A DNA stretch of 64,000 nt from an uncultured Alphaproteobacteria bacterium (GCA_944393665.1 CALYAX010000003.1:32886-96885), one strand, 5' to 3'; shown: positions 34,133-43,560, numbered from the stretch's first letter. Made by a program: numbers and translations. The notes: a model not told the origin generated them from the sequence alone.

Positions 34133-34840
34133 ATGAAGCATTTGATTATGGTCATTGAAGATGAAGAAGCTTTGGCTCTGCTTTTAAAATATAACCTTGA
34201 AAAAGAAGGTTATGATGTCGCCATTGAGTCCCGTGGTTCTAAAGCTTTGGCCGAGATAGAAAAAAATCTGCCTTCGGTTATTTTGCTGGACTGGATGCTG
34301 CCGGAAATGTCCGGTGTGAACATTTGCAAATTAATCCGCTCCAAACCTGACATCAAAAACACGCCGGTAATTATGCTGACTGCCAAAGGCGAAGAGGAAG
34401 ACAAGGTAAAAGGGCTCTCCGCCGGGGCCGATGATTATGTGACCAAACCTTTTTCGATTCCCGAACTGATGGCCCGTGTCAAAACCCAGCTCCGCCGTGT
34501 GCCGGAAGTCCAGACCATTAAAGAATTGCTCTTTGAAGATATCCGCATGGATCTGGTTGAGAAAAAAGTTTTCCGCGGAGAAAACTATATTCACCTCGGC
34601 CCCACCGAATTCCGGCTTTTGCGTATGTTAATGGAAACGCCGGGCAAAGTCTTTTCGCGCGAGTATCTGCTCAAAACCGTCTGGGGGGACAATATTTATG
34701 TGGAATCCCGCACCGTTGACGTGCATATCCGCCGCCTGCGCAAATCTTTGAACGATTTCGGCCCGGATTATATCCGCACTGTCCGCGCTACCGGTTATGC
34801 AATTGATACGAACCCTGCCGGAGAAGACGGCGCAGAATAA
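34133..34840 (+). CDS. phoB: PhoB-like response regulator
   Basis: A 235-residue OmpR/PhoB-family regulator. Receiver domain: acidic pocket EDEE at 9-12, phosphoacceptor Asp53 (LLDWMLPEM), Thr in MLTAKG and Lys in YVTKPF. The C-terminal winged helix carries VESRTVDVHIRRLRKSL. The close fit of ALLLKYNLEKEGY and DWMLPEMSG to PhoB makes a phosphate-response role likely, but no phoR, phoU or pst gene is adjacent, so a different cognate kinase cannot be ruled out. AACGGAGGC provides the ribosome site and a TATAAT lies at 34110-34115. Confidence 0.85.
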   Translation: MKHLIMVIEDEEALALLLKYNLEKEGYDVAIESRGSKALAEIEKNLPSVILLDWMLPEMSGVNICKLIRSKPDIKNTPVIMLTAKGEEEDKVKGLSAGADDYVTKPFSIPELMARVKTQLRRVPEVQTIKELLFEDIRMDLVEKKVFRGENYIHLGPTEFRLLRMLMETPGKVFSREYLLKTVWGDNIYVESRTVDVHIRRLRKSLNDFGPDYIRTVRATGYAIDTNPAGEDGAE

Positions 34841-34851
34841 CCTTTTAATGA

Positions 34852-35991
<1,140 letters not shown>

Positions 35992-35992
35992 A

Positions 35993-36967
35993 ATGGAAAA
36001 ATGCGATACCGGTACAATTAAAGACGTTGTCGGCACCTTTGCCGAAGAAAACCGCCAGGAAGGCCTGCGCGTTTTTGTGGCCGGAGGGTCGCGTTCCGGC
36101 AATGACTGCGTTTATGTTGACGAAGCCTATAACCTGGGCAAAGAGATTTCCAAAATGGATTTCAAACTCGACTTCGGTCTGTCCAGTTCCGGAATTATGG
36201 GGGCAGTTGCCCGCGGTGTCTTAGATGGCTGGAACAAGAAAAAATGCGCCGCCACGCCGATTCAGGGAATCACCACCAAAGAATATTACAGCCTGTATGA
36301 AACCGATGAGATTCTGAGCCAGATTGAAGATGTCATCCTGGCTCAAACCCTGGAAGAACGGAAACTCAAACTTCTTAACGCTGACTTTGTGGTCTTTGCG
36401 CCCGGCGGCGTCGGCACGCTGGACGAACTGGCCTATGACTGTGTGGCCATGCAGGACGGCTTTTTGCAGATTAAACCGTTCATTCTCTACAACGTTAATG
36501 GTTTTTTCCACCACCTGGTCGAATATCTGAAAAGCATTTCCGCTGAGGGTTTTGCCGATCCGGTGCCTTTTATTATCGTTGATAACAGCAATGAGCTGAG
36601 TATTGTTTTCCGTTTGCTGAAACTGCGTTATAAAAAAGGCAGTACCACGGCTGAAGTTTATGCCCGTACCCGCCAGCTGATTTATGAGCTGCCGTACTTC
36701 ATCAAACGCAAGGTGGATAATACCGTCTTTGTCGAGCACATTATTGCCGAGATGGAGGAAATCAGCCTCCGCGGCACCGCGGAGCAGCGGCAGGAACTGG
36801 CTAATGAGATAGAACGCGCTTACCTGGAAAAAGAAATTGAGCGAATGTATGACCGCCTCGCCAAAACCGGACGCGATACCTCCATCGTCAGCGAAAAATT
36901 GACCAGGCTCAAAAGCCGCCGCAAAGAAACGTCTGAAATCTGCAAAGTTTCACATTCCGGAAAATAA
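35993..36967 (+). CDS. LOG-family (Lonely Guy) protein with long C-terminal extension
   Basis: A 324-residue protein. Residues about 1-215 form the Rossmann-like LOG domain with the hallmark PGGVGTLDE and an upstream GGSRSGNDCVYVDEA. LOG proteins are nucleoside 5'-monophosphate phosphoribohydrolases; many bacterial ones have unknown substrates. The last 110 residues are highly charged and helical, longer than in typical members of about 190 residues. The ATG at 35993 sits one base after the tgt stop; an earlier start inside tgt is unlikely. Confidence 0.82.
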   Translation: MEKCDTGTIKDVVGTFAEENRQEGLRVFVAGGSRSGNDCVYVDEAYNLGKEISKMDFKLDFGLSSSGIMGAVARGVLDGWNKKKCAATPIQGITTKEYYSLYETDEILSQIEDVILAQTLEERKLKLLNADFVVFAPGGVGTLDELAYDCVAMQDGFLQIKPFILYNVNGFFHHLVEYLKSISAEGFADPVPFIIVDNSNELSIVFRLLKLRYKKGSTTAEVYARTRQLIYELPYFIKRKVDNTVFVEHIIAEMEEISLRGTAEQRQELANEIERAYLEKEIERMYDRLAKTGRDTSIVSEKLTRLKSRRKETSEICKVSHSGK

Positions 36968-37053
36968 GTTTAAGCCCAAACCGCCGGACTGCTGAACAGG
37001 GCAAGCTCCGAGACAGGTCAAGCCCCGGCATAAACCAACTCTTTTAAAAATCA

Positions 37054-37079
37054 AACCCCGGCCGAAGCCGGGGTTGTTT
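37054..37079 (+). terminator. Intrinsic terminator after the tgt/LOG operon
   Basis: AACCCCGGC and GCCGGGGTT pair around CGAA, followed by GTTTG. The U-tract is short, so efficiency may be moderate. Confidence 0.7.
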
Positions 37080-37118
37080 GGGCCGTCCTAATCACTCATC
37101 GGTTCCGGCAGAGTTATT

Positions 37119-37586
37119 TTAGTCGTTCGCCGGTTTGTTGGCTGCCTCCTGTTGGGCGGCGCGGGCCTTATACATCGCCACAAAGTCAATCGGCGACAAC
37201 ATCAGCGGCGGCAAACCGCCGTTGGTCATCACATTGCTGATGGCCTGCCGGGCATAGGGAAACAGCATATGCGGGATTTCAATCATCAGCACCGGCTGAA
37301 TATGCTCTTCCGGCACGTTAAGCTGTACCACACCGCCATACTGCATTTCCAGAATGAAAAACTTTTCGCCTTTGACATCGCCGTCGATATGAAAATCGAG
37401 CGTGACGTTAAAATAGTTTTGCTCCAGCGGAGCCGCATTGATATTAACATCAATTTTAATTTCCGGCTGCTCGCCGAGATTTTTGAAAATCTCCGGCGCA
37501 TGGGGAATTTCCAGCGACAAATCCTTGATATACTGGGTCTGCATCACGATTGCGGGTTGATTGTTTTCTGCCTGATTTTCGGCCAT
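37119..37586 (-). CDS. secB: Protein-export chaperone SecB
   Basis: A 155-residue chaperone that holds preproteins unfolded and delivers them to SecA. Family signatures: TQYIKDLSLEIPHAPEIF near the start, FFILEMQYGGVVQL and PHMLFPYARQAISN in the middle, and LPPLMLSPIDFVAMY near the end. AAAGGAG precedes the ATG. It is divergent from the Tim44-domain gene, an arrangement familiar in alphaproteobacteria. Confidence 0.96.
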   Translation of the reverse strand: MAENQAENNQPAIVMQTQYIKDLSLEIPHAPEIFKNLGEQPEIKIDVNINAAPLEQNYFNVTLDFHIDGDVKGEKFFILEMQYGGVVQLNVPEEHIQPVLMIEIPHMLFPYARQAISNVMTNGGLPPLMLSPIDFVAMYKARAAQQEAANKPAND

Positions 37587-37619
37587 GGTAAAACTCCTTT
37601 TTCATTAGATATGTCTAAC

Positions 37620-37648
37620 CTTTTACACGCAAATTTTGTTCAGGTCAA
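37620..37648 (-). promoter_or_regulatory. Putative promoter of secB
   Basis: On the minus strand, TTGACC (complement of 37643-37648), a 17-base spacer and TAAAAG (complement of 37620-37625). Confidence 0.5.
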
Positions 37649-37661
37649 ATGATAATAACAG

Positions 37662-37689
37662 TTGATAATAGTTATAAATAAGCTATATT
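37662..37689 (+). promoter_or_regulatory. Putative promoter of the Tim44-mltA-smr operon
   Basis: TTGATA (37662-37667), a 16-base spacer and TATATT (37684-37689), 30 bases before the ATG. It is back to back with the secB promoter. Confidence 0.55.
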
Positions 37690-37718
37690 TATGATGATTA
37701 AAACAAGGATAGGTAAAG

Positions 37719-38408
37719 ATGTCAAATTTAGATATTCTGGTCTTGCTTCTGGTGGTGGTTTTGCTGTTCACCAAGCTTAAGAGCCTGCTCGGGACCCGCC
37801 CGGAAGAGGAGGAGCAGCGCGTCCACCTCAGCAAAGAAAGCGCCGAAAAGCTGTATGACCTGTTGATGAAAGAAGCCGGAAAAAATAATCCGCCCCGGGC
37901 CGCCGAGCCTGCGCTGGATGAAGAAGGCCGCCCGGCAGAGGAGCTTCAGCCCGCCGAGGAGGAGTTGAGCGAGCTGGATAAAACTCTCCGTCAAATTCCC
38001 AACTTTAACAAAGTGCGCTTTGTTGATTCGGCCCAGGACGCTTTCCAGATTATCACCGAGGCTTTTAACCGCGCCGATATCGAAACTTTGGAAATGCTGG
38101 TCAGCAAACCGATTTTGGATAAATTCCGCGAGGTGATCGAACAGCGCGAAAAAGACGGCATGACCGCCGAAACTGACTTTATCTGTTTTGATGAAGTGGA
38201 GATAACCAAAGCTGAAATCACCGCTGATGAAACCGCACATATCACTGTCCGCTTTGTTTCCGAACAGGTTAATATTCTCCGCGATTCCGACGGCAAAGTC
38301 GTGGAGGGCGATGAAAATTATATCCAGAATATCACCGATGTCTGGACTTTTGAACGGGCTTTGAGCTCTGCCACCCCTAATTGGATTTTAGTATCGACCA
38401 AAAAATAA
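37719..38408 (+). CDS. Tim44-domain membrane-anchored protein (TimA-like)
   Basis: A 229-residue protein: one N-terminal membrane helix (LDILVLLLVVVLLFT), an acidic Pro/Glu-rich linker (about 40-95), and a C-terminal Tim44-like domain (about 100-229, including DAFQIITEAFNRADIETLEM and a final WTFER). Bacterial relatives of mitochondrial Tim44 sit in the inner membrane; their role is less clear than that of Tim44 in import. It overlaps mltA by one base (TAATG) and heads a four-gene operon. Confidence 0.9.
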   Translation: MSNLDILVLLLVVVLLFTKLKSLLGTRPEEEEQRVHLSKESAEKLYDLLMKEAGKNNPPRAAEPALDEEGRPAEELQPAEEELSELDKTLRQIPNFNKVRFVDSAQDAFQIITEAFNRADIETLEMLVSKPILDKFREVIEQREKDGMTAETDFICFDEVEITKAEITADETAHITVRFVSEQVNILRDSDGKVVEGDENYIQNITDVWTFERALSSATPNWILVSTKK

Positions 38409-39595
38409 TGAACTTGCGTTTGTGCCACATATTTCTGCTTCTCGTTTTGCTGGCCGCCTGCGGCGAGCAGTCTTCCCAAACCGAAGCCGAAAAAACGGCC
38501 GCTCCAGATTCCGGACTGGCGGAAGTCCGGCTCGAACCAGTGGATTTTGCGGCCTTGCCGGGCTGGGAGAAGGATTCTCTGGCTGAGGCTTATCACGCCT
38601 TCGCCCTCAACTGCGCCGCTTTAAACAAGTCTGACGCCCCCCGGCTGGGCAATGCGGCGGTTGCGGTTGACGCCGGACTGATGCGCCGGGCCTGCACGGC
38701 TTTTGCCGAAAATCCGCGCCAGGACTTCAAAACTTTTATCACCCGTTATTTTACTCCTTTCCGTGTGGTGGCAGACGGCAAAAGCGAAGGAAAATTCACG
38801 TCCTATTTTGAGTCATCTTTACACGCCTCTTATCACCGGAGCGAGCGCTATAAATTCCCGATTTACGGCCGCCCGCTGGATTTGATAGAGTTTAACCCTG
38901 CTGATTTTGACCCGGCAATGCCCTCGGCCCGGCTGGTCGGCCGCTTGCAGGGAACCAGGCTGGTGCCTTATTACACCCGCAGCGAGATTATGGAACCGGG
39001 TTTTGCCGAAAAAGCGCCGGTCATTCTGTGGGCTGACAGCTATGTCGATATTTACGTCATGCAGATTCAGGGCTCCGCGGTGGCTGAACTGGATGACGGC
39101 AGCAAAGTCCGCGTCGGTTTTGCCGATACCAACGGGCGCCCCTTTAAGGGAATTGGTTCTATTCTTTTGGAGAAAAAACTGCTGAAACCGGGACAGGCAT
39201 CGATGGGCAATATTAAAAAATGGCTCAAGGCCAATTATGACAAGGCTTACCCCCATATGAACCAGAACCAGCGGTTTGTGTTTCACCGCCTGATTGAAGA
39301 TGACGGCCCGGTCGGGGCTTTAGGCGTGCCGCTCACGCCAGGCCGTTCGCTGGCGGTGGATAAGCGGTATATCCCGCTGGGAGCCCTGCTCTGGCTCGAT
39401 ACCAAAGACGGCAGCGCCAATCCGGTGCAAAAGCTGGTCTTTGCCCAGGATATCGGCGGGGCCATCAAGGGAGCTGTCCGCGGCGATTATTTTTGGGGCA
39501 GCGGCGGCGATGAGATTTTGGAACATGCCGGCAAAATGAATGCTCCCGGAAGCTATTATATTTTGCTGCCGCGCGGACAGGAGATAAACCCATGA
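38408..39595 (+). CDS. mltA: Membrane-bound lytic murein transglycosylase A
   Basis: A 395-residue lipoprotein: signal peptide ending in the lipobox LAAC, then the MltA domain (YHRSERYKFPIYGRPLDLI; QIQGSAVAELDDG) with its 3D insert at the C-terminal side. DIGGAIKGAVRGD carries catalytic-type Asp residues, followed by FWGSGG. It cleaves glycan strands to 1,6-anhydromuropeptides. AnmK, which recycles the anhydro-sugar, is also encoded in this window. The true start is the ATG at 38408 overlapping the previous stop. Confidence 0.94.
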   Translation: MNLRLCHIFLLLVLLAACGEQSSQTEAEKTAAPDSGLAEVRLEPVDFAALPGWEKDSLAEAYHAFALNCAALNKSDAPRLGNAAVAVDAGLMRRACTAFAENPRQDFKTFITRYFTPFRVVADGKSEGKFTSYFESSLHASYHRSERYKFPIYGRPLDLIEFNPADFDPAMPSARLVGRLQGTRLVPYYTRSEIMEPGFAEKAPVILWADSYVDIYVMQIQGSAVAELDDGSKVRVGFADTNGRPFKGIGSILLEKKLLKPGQASMGNIKKWLKANYDKAYPHMNQNQRFVFHRLIEDDGPVGALGVPLTPGRSLAVDKRYIPLGALLWLDTKDGSANPVQKLVFAQDIGGAIKGAVRGDYFWGSGGDEILEHAGKMNAPGSYYILLPRGQEINP

Positions 39596-40107
39596 TAAAA
39601 AAACGGCATAACCGGGCCGACGAGCTGACTTATCACGCGCTGGTGAAAGCTGTTGAGGCTGACAAGCTGCGCATTTATCTCGATTACGGCAAAATCAACC
39701 GCCCGCTGTCGCCGGTGTATAATCCGTGGGAAACCCTGCTGCCGATATTGCTGCCCGTTTTACTGGGCCTGGTGCTGATTATCGGTGTCGGGGTCATATT
39801 CGGGCTGCTGTTTATTATCGGCATGATTTTGGTCTATTCCGGAGTGGTTAAAAAGAAACTTTACCAAAGAATTATCGCCCGCACCAAAGAGCATATGGTT
39901 TCCGGCTATGAAAATTGCTGCAGCCTGTGGGCCTTCGGGGGCATCGTTCTGGTGAATGCCGATAACAAAAAAAGCGGCTGTGTGGCGCCGGAAGGCGACT
40001 GGAAGGAATTTGTCATCAAAAATTTTGCCGATTTGATGATTGAAAATAAACCCGCGGCCGAGGAGGCTGAAGAAAAAGCCAAACCCGATGAAAAAGCTAA
40101 GCGTTGA
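39592..40107 (+). CDS. Unknown membrane protein between mltA and smr
   Basis: A 171-residue protein overlapping mltA by four bases (ATGA). A charged N-terminus of about 45 residues precedes two adjacent hydrophobic helices (about 48-68 and 70-88), a soluble middle with a Cys pair (ENCCSLW), and a Lys/Glu/Ala-rich tail. I do not recognise a family. Tight coupling with mltA and the Smr gene suggests it belongs to this conserved-looking cluster. Confidence 0.7.
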   Translation: MIKKRHNRADELTYHALVKAVEADKLRIYLDYGKINRPLSPVYNPWETLLPILLPVLLGLVLIIGVGVIFGLLFIIGMILVYSGVVKKKLYQRIIARTKEHMVSGYENCCSLWAFGGIVLVNADNKKSGCVAPEGDWKEFVIKNFADLMIENKPAAEEAEEKAKPDEKAKR

Positions 40108-40633
40108 AATCAAGCCCGCCGATGAAGACGGAGCCTGGGCCGAGGCTGTGCAGGGCGTGAAAAAACTGCCTGAAGTTGCCCCCAAACCGGCTGCTCCGCT
40201 GATTATTGACGAGATTACACCGGGCATTAATTATCAAAAAGTTTATTCCGGCGAGCGGCTGCAGCCGCTCAAAGTCGGCGAAACCGCAAATATCGACCGC
40301 CGCACTGCCGAAAAGTTTAAGCGCGGCGAATGGCCGATCCAACGGCGGTTGGATTTACACGGCCTGACCGAAAAATCAGCCTATGACGAGGTGGAAAATT
40401 TTATAACCGGAGCTTACCGCCAGGGGCTGCGCTGTGTGCTGATCATCACCGGAAAAGGGTATCAGCGCGAAAGTGACGATTGGTATGAAACCCGCGGCGT
40501 TTTGCGGGAACAGGTTCCGCATTGGCTTAATAACCCGGTTATGCGCCCGTTGGTGCTGGCGTTTAGTTATGCCTTGCCTGCGGACGGCGGCGAGGGCGCT
40601 TTGTATGTGCTGCTCCGCCGGGCGCGGGAATAA
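40088..40633 (+). CDS. Smr-domain protein
   Basis: A 181-residue protein with a C-terminal Smr (small MutS-related) domain: RRLDLHGLTEKSAYDEVENF, then LIITGKG with the usual TGxG pattern, then LREQVPHWL. Smr domains are nicking or RNA-cleaving nucleases in some families; the activity here is not known. The N-terminal 85 residues are charged and less structured. The start at 40088 overlaps the preceding gene by 20 bases. It ends the operon; 770 bases without a protein gene follow. Confidence 0.88.
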   Translation: MKKLSVEIKPADEDGAWAEAVQGVKKLPEVAPKPAAPLIIDEITPGINYQKVYSGERLQPLKVGETANIDRRTAEKFKRGEWPIQRRLDLHGLTEKSAYDEVENFITGAYRQGLRCVLIITGKGYQRESDDWYETRGVLREQVPHWLNNPVMRPLVLAFSYALPADGGEGALYVLLRRARE

Positions 40634-40797
40634 AGCCGCACGCAAATCTTATCCGCCGCGCCCGTTCCTCTCTCCCGTTATCCCTCAAAATAATAACCTT
40701 AAAAAGGGTTTGGGATATTTGGTTCCTTTTGTTCCCGCAATAGGATTGGATTATGCCCAAACAGTATTTACCATCTAAAAATTGCATAAAATAGTGC

Positions 40798-40826
40798 TTG
40801 CCTATTTAATTTTTCTAATATACTAT
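40798..40826 (+). promoter_or_regulatory. Promoter of the first intergenic RNA
   Basis: TTGCCT (40798-40803), a 17-base spacer and TACTAT (40821-40826); an overlapping TATACT (40819-40824) gives a 15-base spacer. No protein gene follows, but a structured RNA candidate begins about 7 bases later. The 160 bases before it (40634-40797) show nothing recognisable. Confidence 0.55.
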
Positions 40827-40832
40827 CATTCT

Positions 40833-41013
40833 TGCTGATGAGCGGGGTTAAACTCATCGGTGGGATTCAAACCCGAACCGTTGCCTATAACTTTCCCCCG
40901 TTGGGGGTGCAACCGATATAAGTCTTCCCCTCGGGGGAAGGTCGAATAAGTTGGCTATGGTTCGTAGTTTGAACACCCCCACCTTTAAGTTTCCCGCTTG
41001 AGGTGGTTTTTTT
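40833..41013 (+). ncRNA. Candidate rod-shaped structured RNA (6S-like shape)
   Basis: A promoter-to-terminator unit of about 180 bases without a coding frame. After a small GATGAG/CTCATC hairpin, the arms 40859-40893 and 40948-40983 pair in register: GGTGGG/CCCACC, TTCAAAC/GTTTGAA, CGAACC/GGTTCG, GCC/GGC and AACTT/AAGTT, about 27 base pairs broken by small loops. The apical part holds CCCCC/GGGGG and CTTCCCC/GGGGAAG hairpins. A terminator (CCACCT/AGGTGG with AAG/CTT, then seven T) closes it at 40979-41013. The long rod recalls 6S RNA, but I see no sequence proof. It is not tRNA, RNase P or SRP RNA by their conserved motifs. Confidence 0.6.
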
Positions 41014-41082
41014 GTGTCACTCAGACGTGGTTTCTAGCGCCGCGGGGTTTGGCCCAAGACAACAAAACATTTCACATCAGCC

Positions 41083-41110
41083 TTGACATGCTTTGGTTTG
41101 GCTTTATAAT
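41083..41110 (+). promoter_or_regulatory. Near-consensus sigma70 promoter
   Basis: TTGACA (41083-41088), a 16-base spacer and TATAAT (41105-41110): both hexamers are perfect, making this the strongest promoter match I found in the window. The nearest protein start is 294 bases downstream. Confidence 0.8.
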
Positions 41111-41116
41111 CAAAAC

Positions 41117-41362
41117 AGTCTTGTTAATCGCTGCAAGTAGGTCGAGCCCTGAAAAGCTGTTTACTTGTCAGTCCCAATACACGGCGCCGTCTTTATGCTT
41201 CGGCGGCGCCGTCCTGGCTTTTTATATCCAAAAGCCAGCTTGATTCCGCCGATTATCATTTTATCCTGATGGTCGGGTGGGCTGTTCCGTAAGGACAGCC
41301 GGGGTCATGAGTATTGGGATGACGCTTTTCACACCCGGCCGCCTTTTTCAGGGCGGTTTTTT
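41117..41362 (+). ncRNA. Candidate structured RNA or long leader of the HTH gene
   Basis: About 245 bases from a near-consensus promoter to a terminator. Hairpins in series: ACGGCGCCG/CGGCGCCGT (41181-41212), CTGGCTTTT/AAAAGCCAG (41214-41238), GATTATCA/TGATGGTC with two G-U pairs (41251-41274), then a three-way junction closed by CGGGTG/CACCCG (41274-41337) holding GGCTGT/ACAGCC and GTCAT/ATGAC arms, then the terminator CCGCC/GGCGG with six T. Either it is a separate small RNA, or it is a leader that controls read-through into the HTH gene 42 bases later. No known riboswitch motif was recognised. Confidence 0.55.
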
Positions 41363-41403
41363 CTTGCAGTTTTCGTGATAAAAACAAGAAAGGAGAAACT
41401 CTG

Positions 41404-41658
41404 ATGAGTTCTAAATTACTCGGACGTTTGATAGATTTATGGCACGATGTCGGCTACGAACTTTGCTATGAAATGGGCGCGGAAATCCACGGACTGCGTT
41501 CAAAATTAGGTTGGACAAAGGAAGAAACCGCCGAACAATCCGGCCTCACGGTTGAGGTAGTGGACGCAATCGAAAACAGCGACATTACCATCAACAAGGA
41601 TATCTATCTGACGGTTATCTTCATGCTTGAAACCATGATTGAAAAACAAAAGAACTAA
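41404..41658 (+). CDS. Small XRE-like helix-turn-helix protein
   Basis: An 84-residue protein with an HTH core: GLRSKLGWTKEETAEQSGLT, followed by VEVVDAIENSD, the typical XRE pattern (the family reads LR..lgltqeelA...g.s...i...E). It is shorter than most XRE regulators and ends soon after the HTH, so it may be a minimal DNA-binding protein. AAAGGAGAAACTCTG precedes the ATG. It lies after the Smr gene, separated by the two RNA candidates; its leader may be the second of them. A strong terminator follows. Confidence 0.72.
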   Translation: MSSKLLGRLIDLWHDVGYELCYEMGAEIHGLRSKLGWTKEETAEQSGLTVEVVDAIENSDITINKDIYLTVIFMLETMIEKQKN

Positions 41659-41682
41659 CCCGGACTTGGACTATCACAAAAG

Positions 41683-41718
41683 AACTCCCCGGCAGTAGTC
41701 CACCGGGGAGTTTTTTTT
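41683..41718. terminator. Intrinsic terminator between converging genes
   Basis: AACTCCCCGG and CCGGGGAGTT pair around a 10-base loop, followed by eight T on the plus strand; it also offers a stem to the minus-strand exporter gene. Confidence 0.9.
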
Positions 41719-41725
41719 ATTCGGT

Positions 41726-43507
41726 TCAGGCGCTTTTGAACTGGGCGTTATACAGCGACAAATAAGCGCCGTTTTTAATTTTGAGCAAATCCTCGTGTTT
41801 GCCGCGTTCGATAATCTCGCCGTCGTTAATCACCACGATTTCATCGGCGTTTTGCACCGTGGACAGGCGGTGGGCAATCACAAACACCGTCCGGTCTTTC
41901 ATCAGGTTATTGATTGCTTTTTGAACCACCGCTTCCGATTTGTTGTCCAGCGCCGAAGTCGCCTCGTCCAAAATCACTATCGGGGCGTTTTTAACAAAAG
42001 CCCGGGCAATGGCCAGACGCTGGCGCTGCCCGCCCGAGAGCAGCGAGCCGCGTTCGCCGATATCGGTATCCAGCCCGTTTTCCTGTTCGTCAACAAAGTC
42101 TTTCAGATAAGCCATTTCCAGCGCCCGGTTGATTTCTTCTTCGCTGGCATCGGGTTTGCCCATCAAAATATTGTCGCGGATGGTTCCTGAGAACAGGAAG
42201 TTATCCTGAAAAACCACCGCGATATTATTGCGCAGGCTTTCCAGCGAATAATCGCGGATATCCACTCCGTCAATCTCAACGCTTCCGTCCTTAACATCAT
42301 AAAACCGCGGAATCAGGCTGACCACCGTTGATTTGCCGCCGCCGGAATTTCCCACCAGCGCGGTGGTGGTGCCGCCTTTGACTTTCAGGTTAATATTTTT
42401 CAACACCGGGGTATCCGGCACATATTCAAAATTAACGTTCTTGAATTCAATGCTCTTATGTTTGTTTTTGAGCTCTTTGGCATTCGGTTTATTGACGATG
42501 GCCGGCTGCAGCGACAGAATATCGGCAATACGTTCAATCGCCAGAAACGAAACCTGCAGGGCACTGACGTTTTTACCGATGTTTTTAATCGGGTTATACA
42601 GCATAATCAGCGCGGTGATGAAAGAAACAAAGTTGCCGCTGGTAATCTGCCCCTGCACAATCAGATAGCTGCCGTAGCCGATGACCGCGCCGACGCCGAT
42701 GGAAACAATCACATGCAACATCGGGGTCATCCAGGCAGTTTTCTGAGTCATCTTGATGGCCAGTTTGAACAGCCTTGTCATTGCCTGGTCAAACATAACG
42801 TAGGCCTGCTTCTGCATATTATAGGAGGCGATGGTCTTGTTGCCGTGGTTGGTCTCTTCATAATTGGTCAGAATTCCGGCGTTTTCGATAACGGTTTTGA
42901 AAATCGTGTCTTTAATCATGCGCCGGACCTGCGCCAGCGGCAGCAGGGCAAACAACAGCACCACCATGGCAATAATCGACAGCTGCCAGGAGTTGTAAAA
43001 CAAAACCGCAATCAGCGACAAAGATGAAAAAATCCGCGATGTAAACAGCCGCACGTTTTCAATCAGCCCCGCGCAGGCAATATCGCTGTCGGTGGCAAAA
43101 CGCTGGATAATAAAGCCGGAATTATGGGCGTCATAATAAGCCGGTTCCATCACCAGCAGCTTTTTAAACAGCGCCCGTTTGACGTCCATGGTGATTTTGG
43201 AACCGACCCAGGCGTTCATATAGGTTGCCATATAGGTGAGCGCGCCCTGAACCACCGTAAACGCTACAATCAGCAGCGGAATATAAGCGGGAGACTGGTC
43301 GCTCTTGTCAACCAGGACAATGTCCATATACGGTTTAAGCGCCAGGGCCACGACGGAATCCAGCGCGCCGATGGGCACGCACAGCAAAACGGCAAAAATC
43401 GCCCGGAACAGATAGGGTTTGACAAACGGCCACATAATGCGGTAGTGGTCCATAAATCTCAATTTGGGAGCTTCTTGGTTTTTTTCGGCTTTAGTCATCT
43501 GGGTCAT
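41726..43507 (-). CDS. MsbA-like ABC exporter (fused permease and ATPase)
   Basis: A 593-residue half-transporter. Six membrane helices occupy residues about 25-320; the ATPase domain follows with Walker A VGNSGGGKST, signature LSGGQRQR, Walker B IVILDEATSALD and switch His in VIAHRL. The family includes lipid A flippases (MsbA) and related lipid or peptide exporters; length and order fit MsbA, but substrate cannot be read from sequence. The ribosome site is AAAAGGACT before the ATG. It is the last gene read toward the terminator at 41700. Confidence 0.88.
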   Translation of the reverse strand: MTQMTKAEKNQEAPKLRFMDHYRIMWPFVKPYLFRAIFAVLLCVPIGALDSVVALALKPYMDIVLVDKSDQSPAYIPLLIVAFTVVQGALTYMATYMNAWVGSKITMDVKRALFKKLLVMEPAYYDAHNSGFIIQRFATDSDIACAGLIENVRLFTSRIFSSLSLIAVLFYNSWQLSIIAMVVLLFALLPLAQVRRMIKDTIFKTVIENAGILTNYEETNHGNKTIASYNMQKQAYVMFDQAMTRLFKLAIKMTQKTAWMTPMLHVIVSIGVGAVIGYGSYLIVQGQITSGNFVSFITALIMLYNPIKNIGKNVSALQVSFLAIERIADILSLQPAIVNKPNAKELKNKHKSIEFKNVNFEYVPDTPVLKNINLKVKGGTTTALVGNSGGGKSTVVSLIPRFYDVKDGSVEIDGVDIRDYSLESLRNNIAVVFQDNFLFSGTIRDNILMGKPDASEEEINRALEMAYLKDFVDEQENGLDTDIGERGSLLSGGQRQRLAIARAFVKNAPIVILDEATSALDNKSEAVVQKAINNLMKDRTVFVIAHRLSTVQNADEIVVINDGEIIERGKHEDLLKIKNGAYLSLYNAQFKSA

Positions 43508-43560
43508 AGTCCTTTTTATATGCTGCGGCTTATTTTACTTAAATCCGCACTGATTGCAAG

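Noticed and set aside
40833..41013. Split tmRNA, prompted by the GGGATTCAAACCC loop
   Set aside because: No CCA end, no acceptor stem and no tag-peptide frame; the same bases pair better in the long rod.
41140..41200. CTGTTTACTTGTCAGTCCC resembling part of SRP (4.5S) RNA
   Set aside because: The essential GGAAGGAAGCAGCC-type apical motif of SRP RNA is missing.
40998..41243. 81-residue frame across the second RNA candidate
   Set aside because: No ribosome site; it spans the consensus promoter and two perfect hairpins, so RNA or leader is the better reading.
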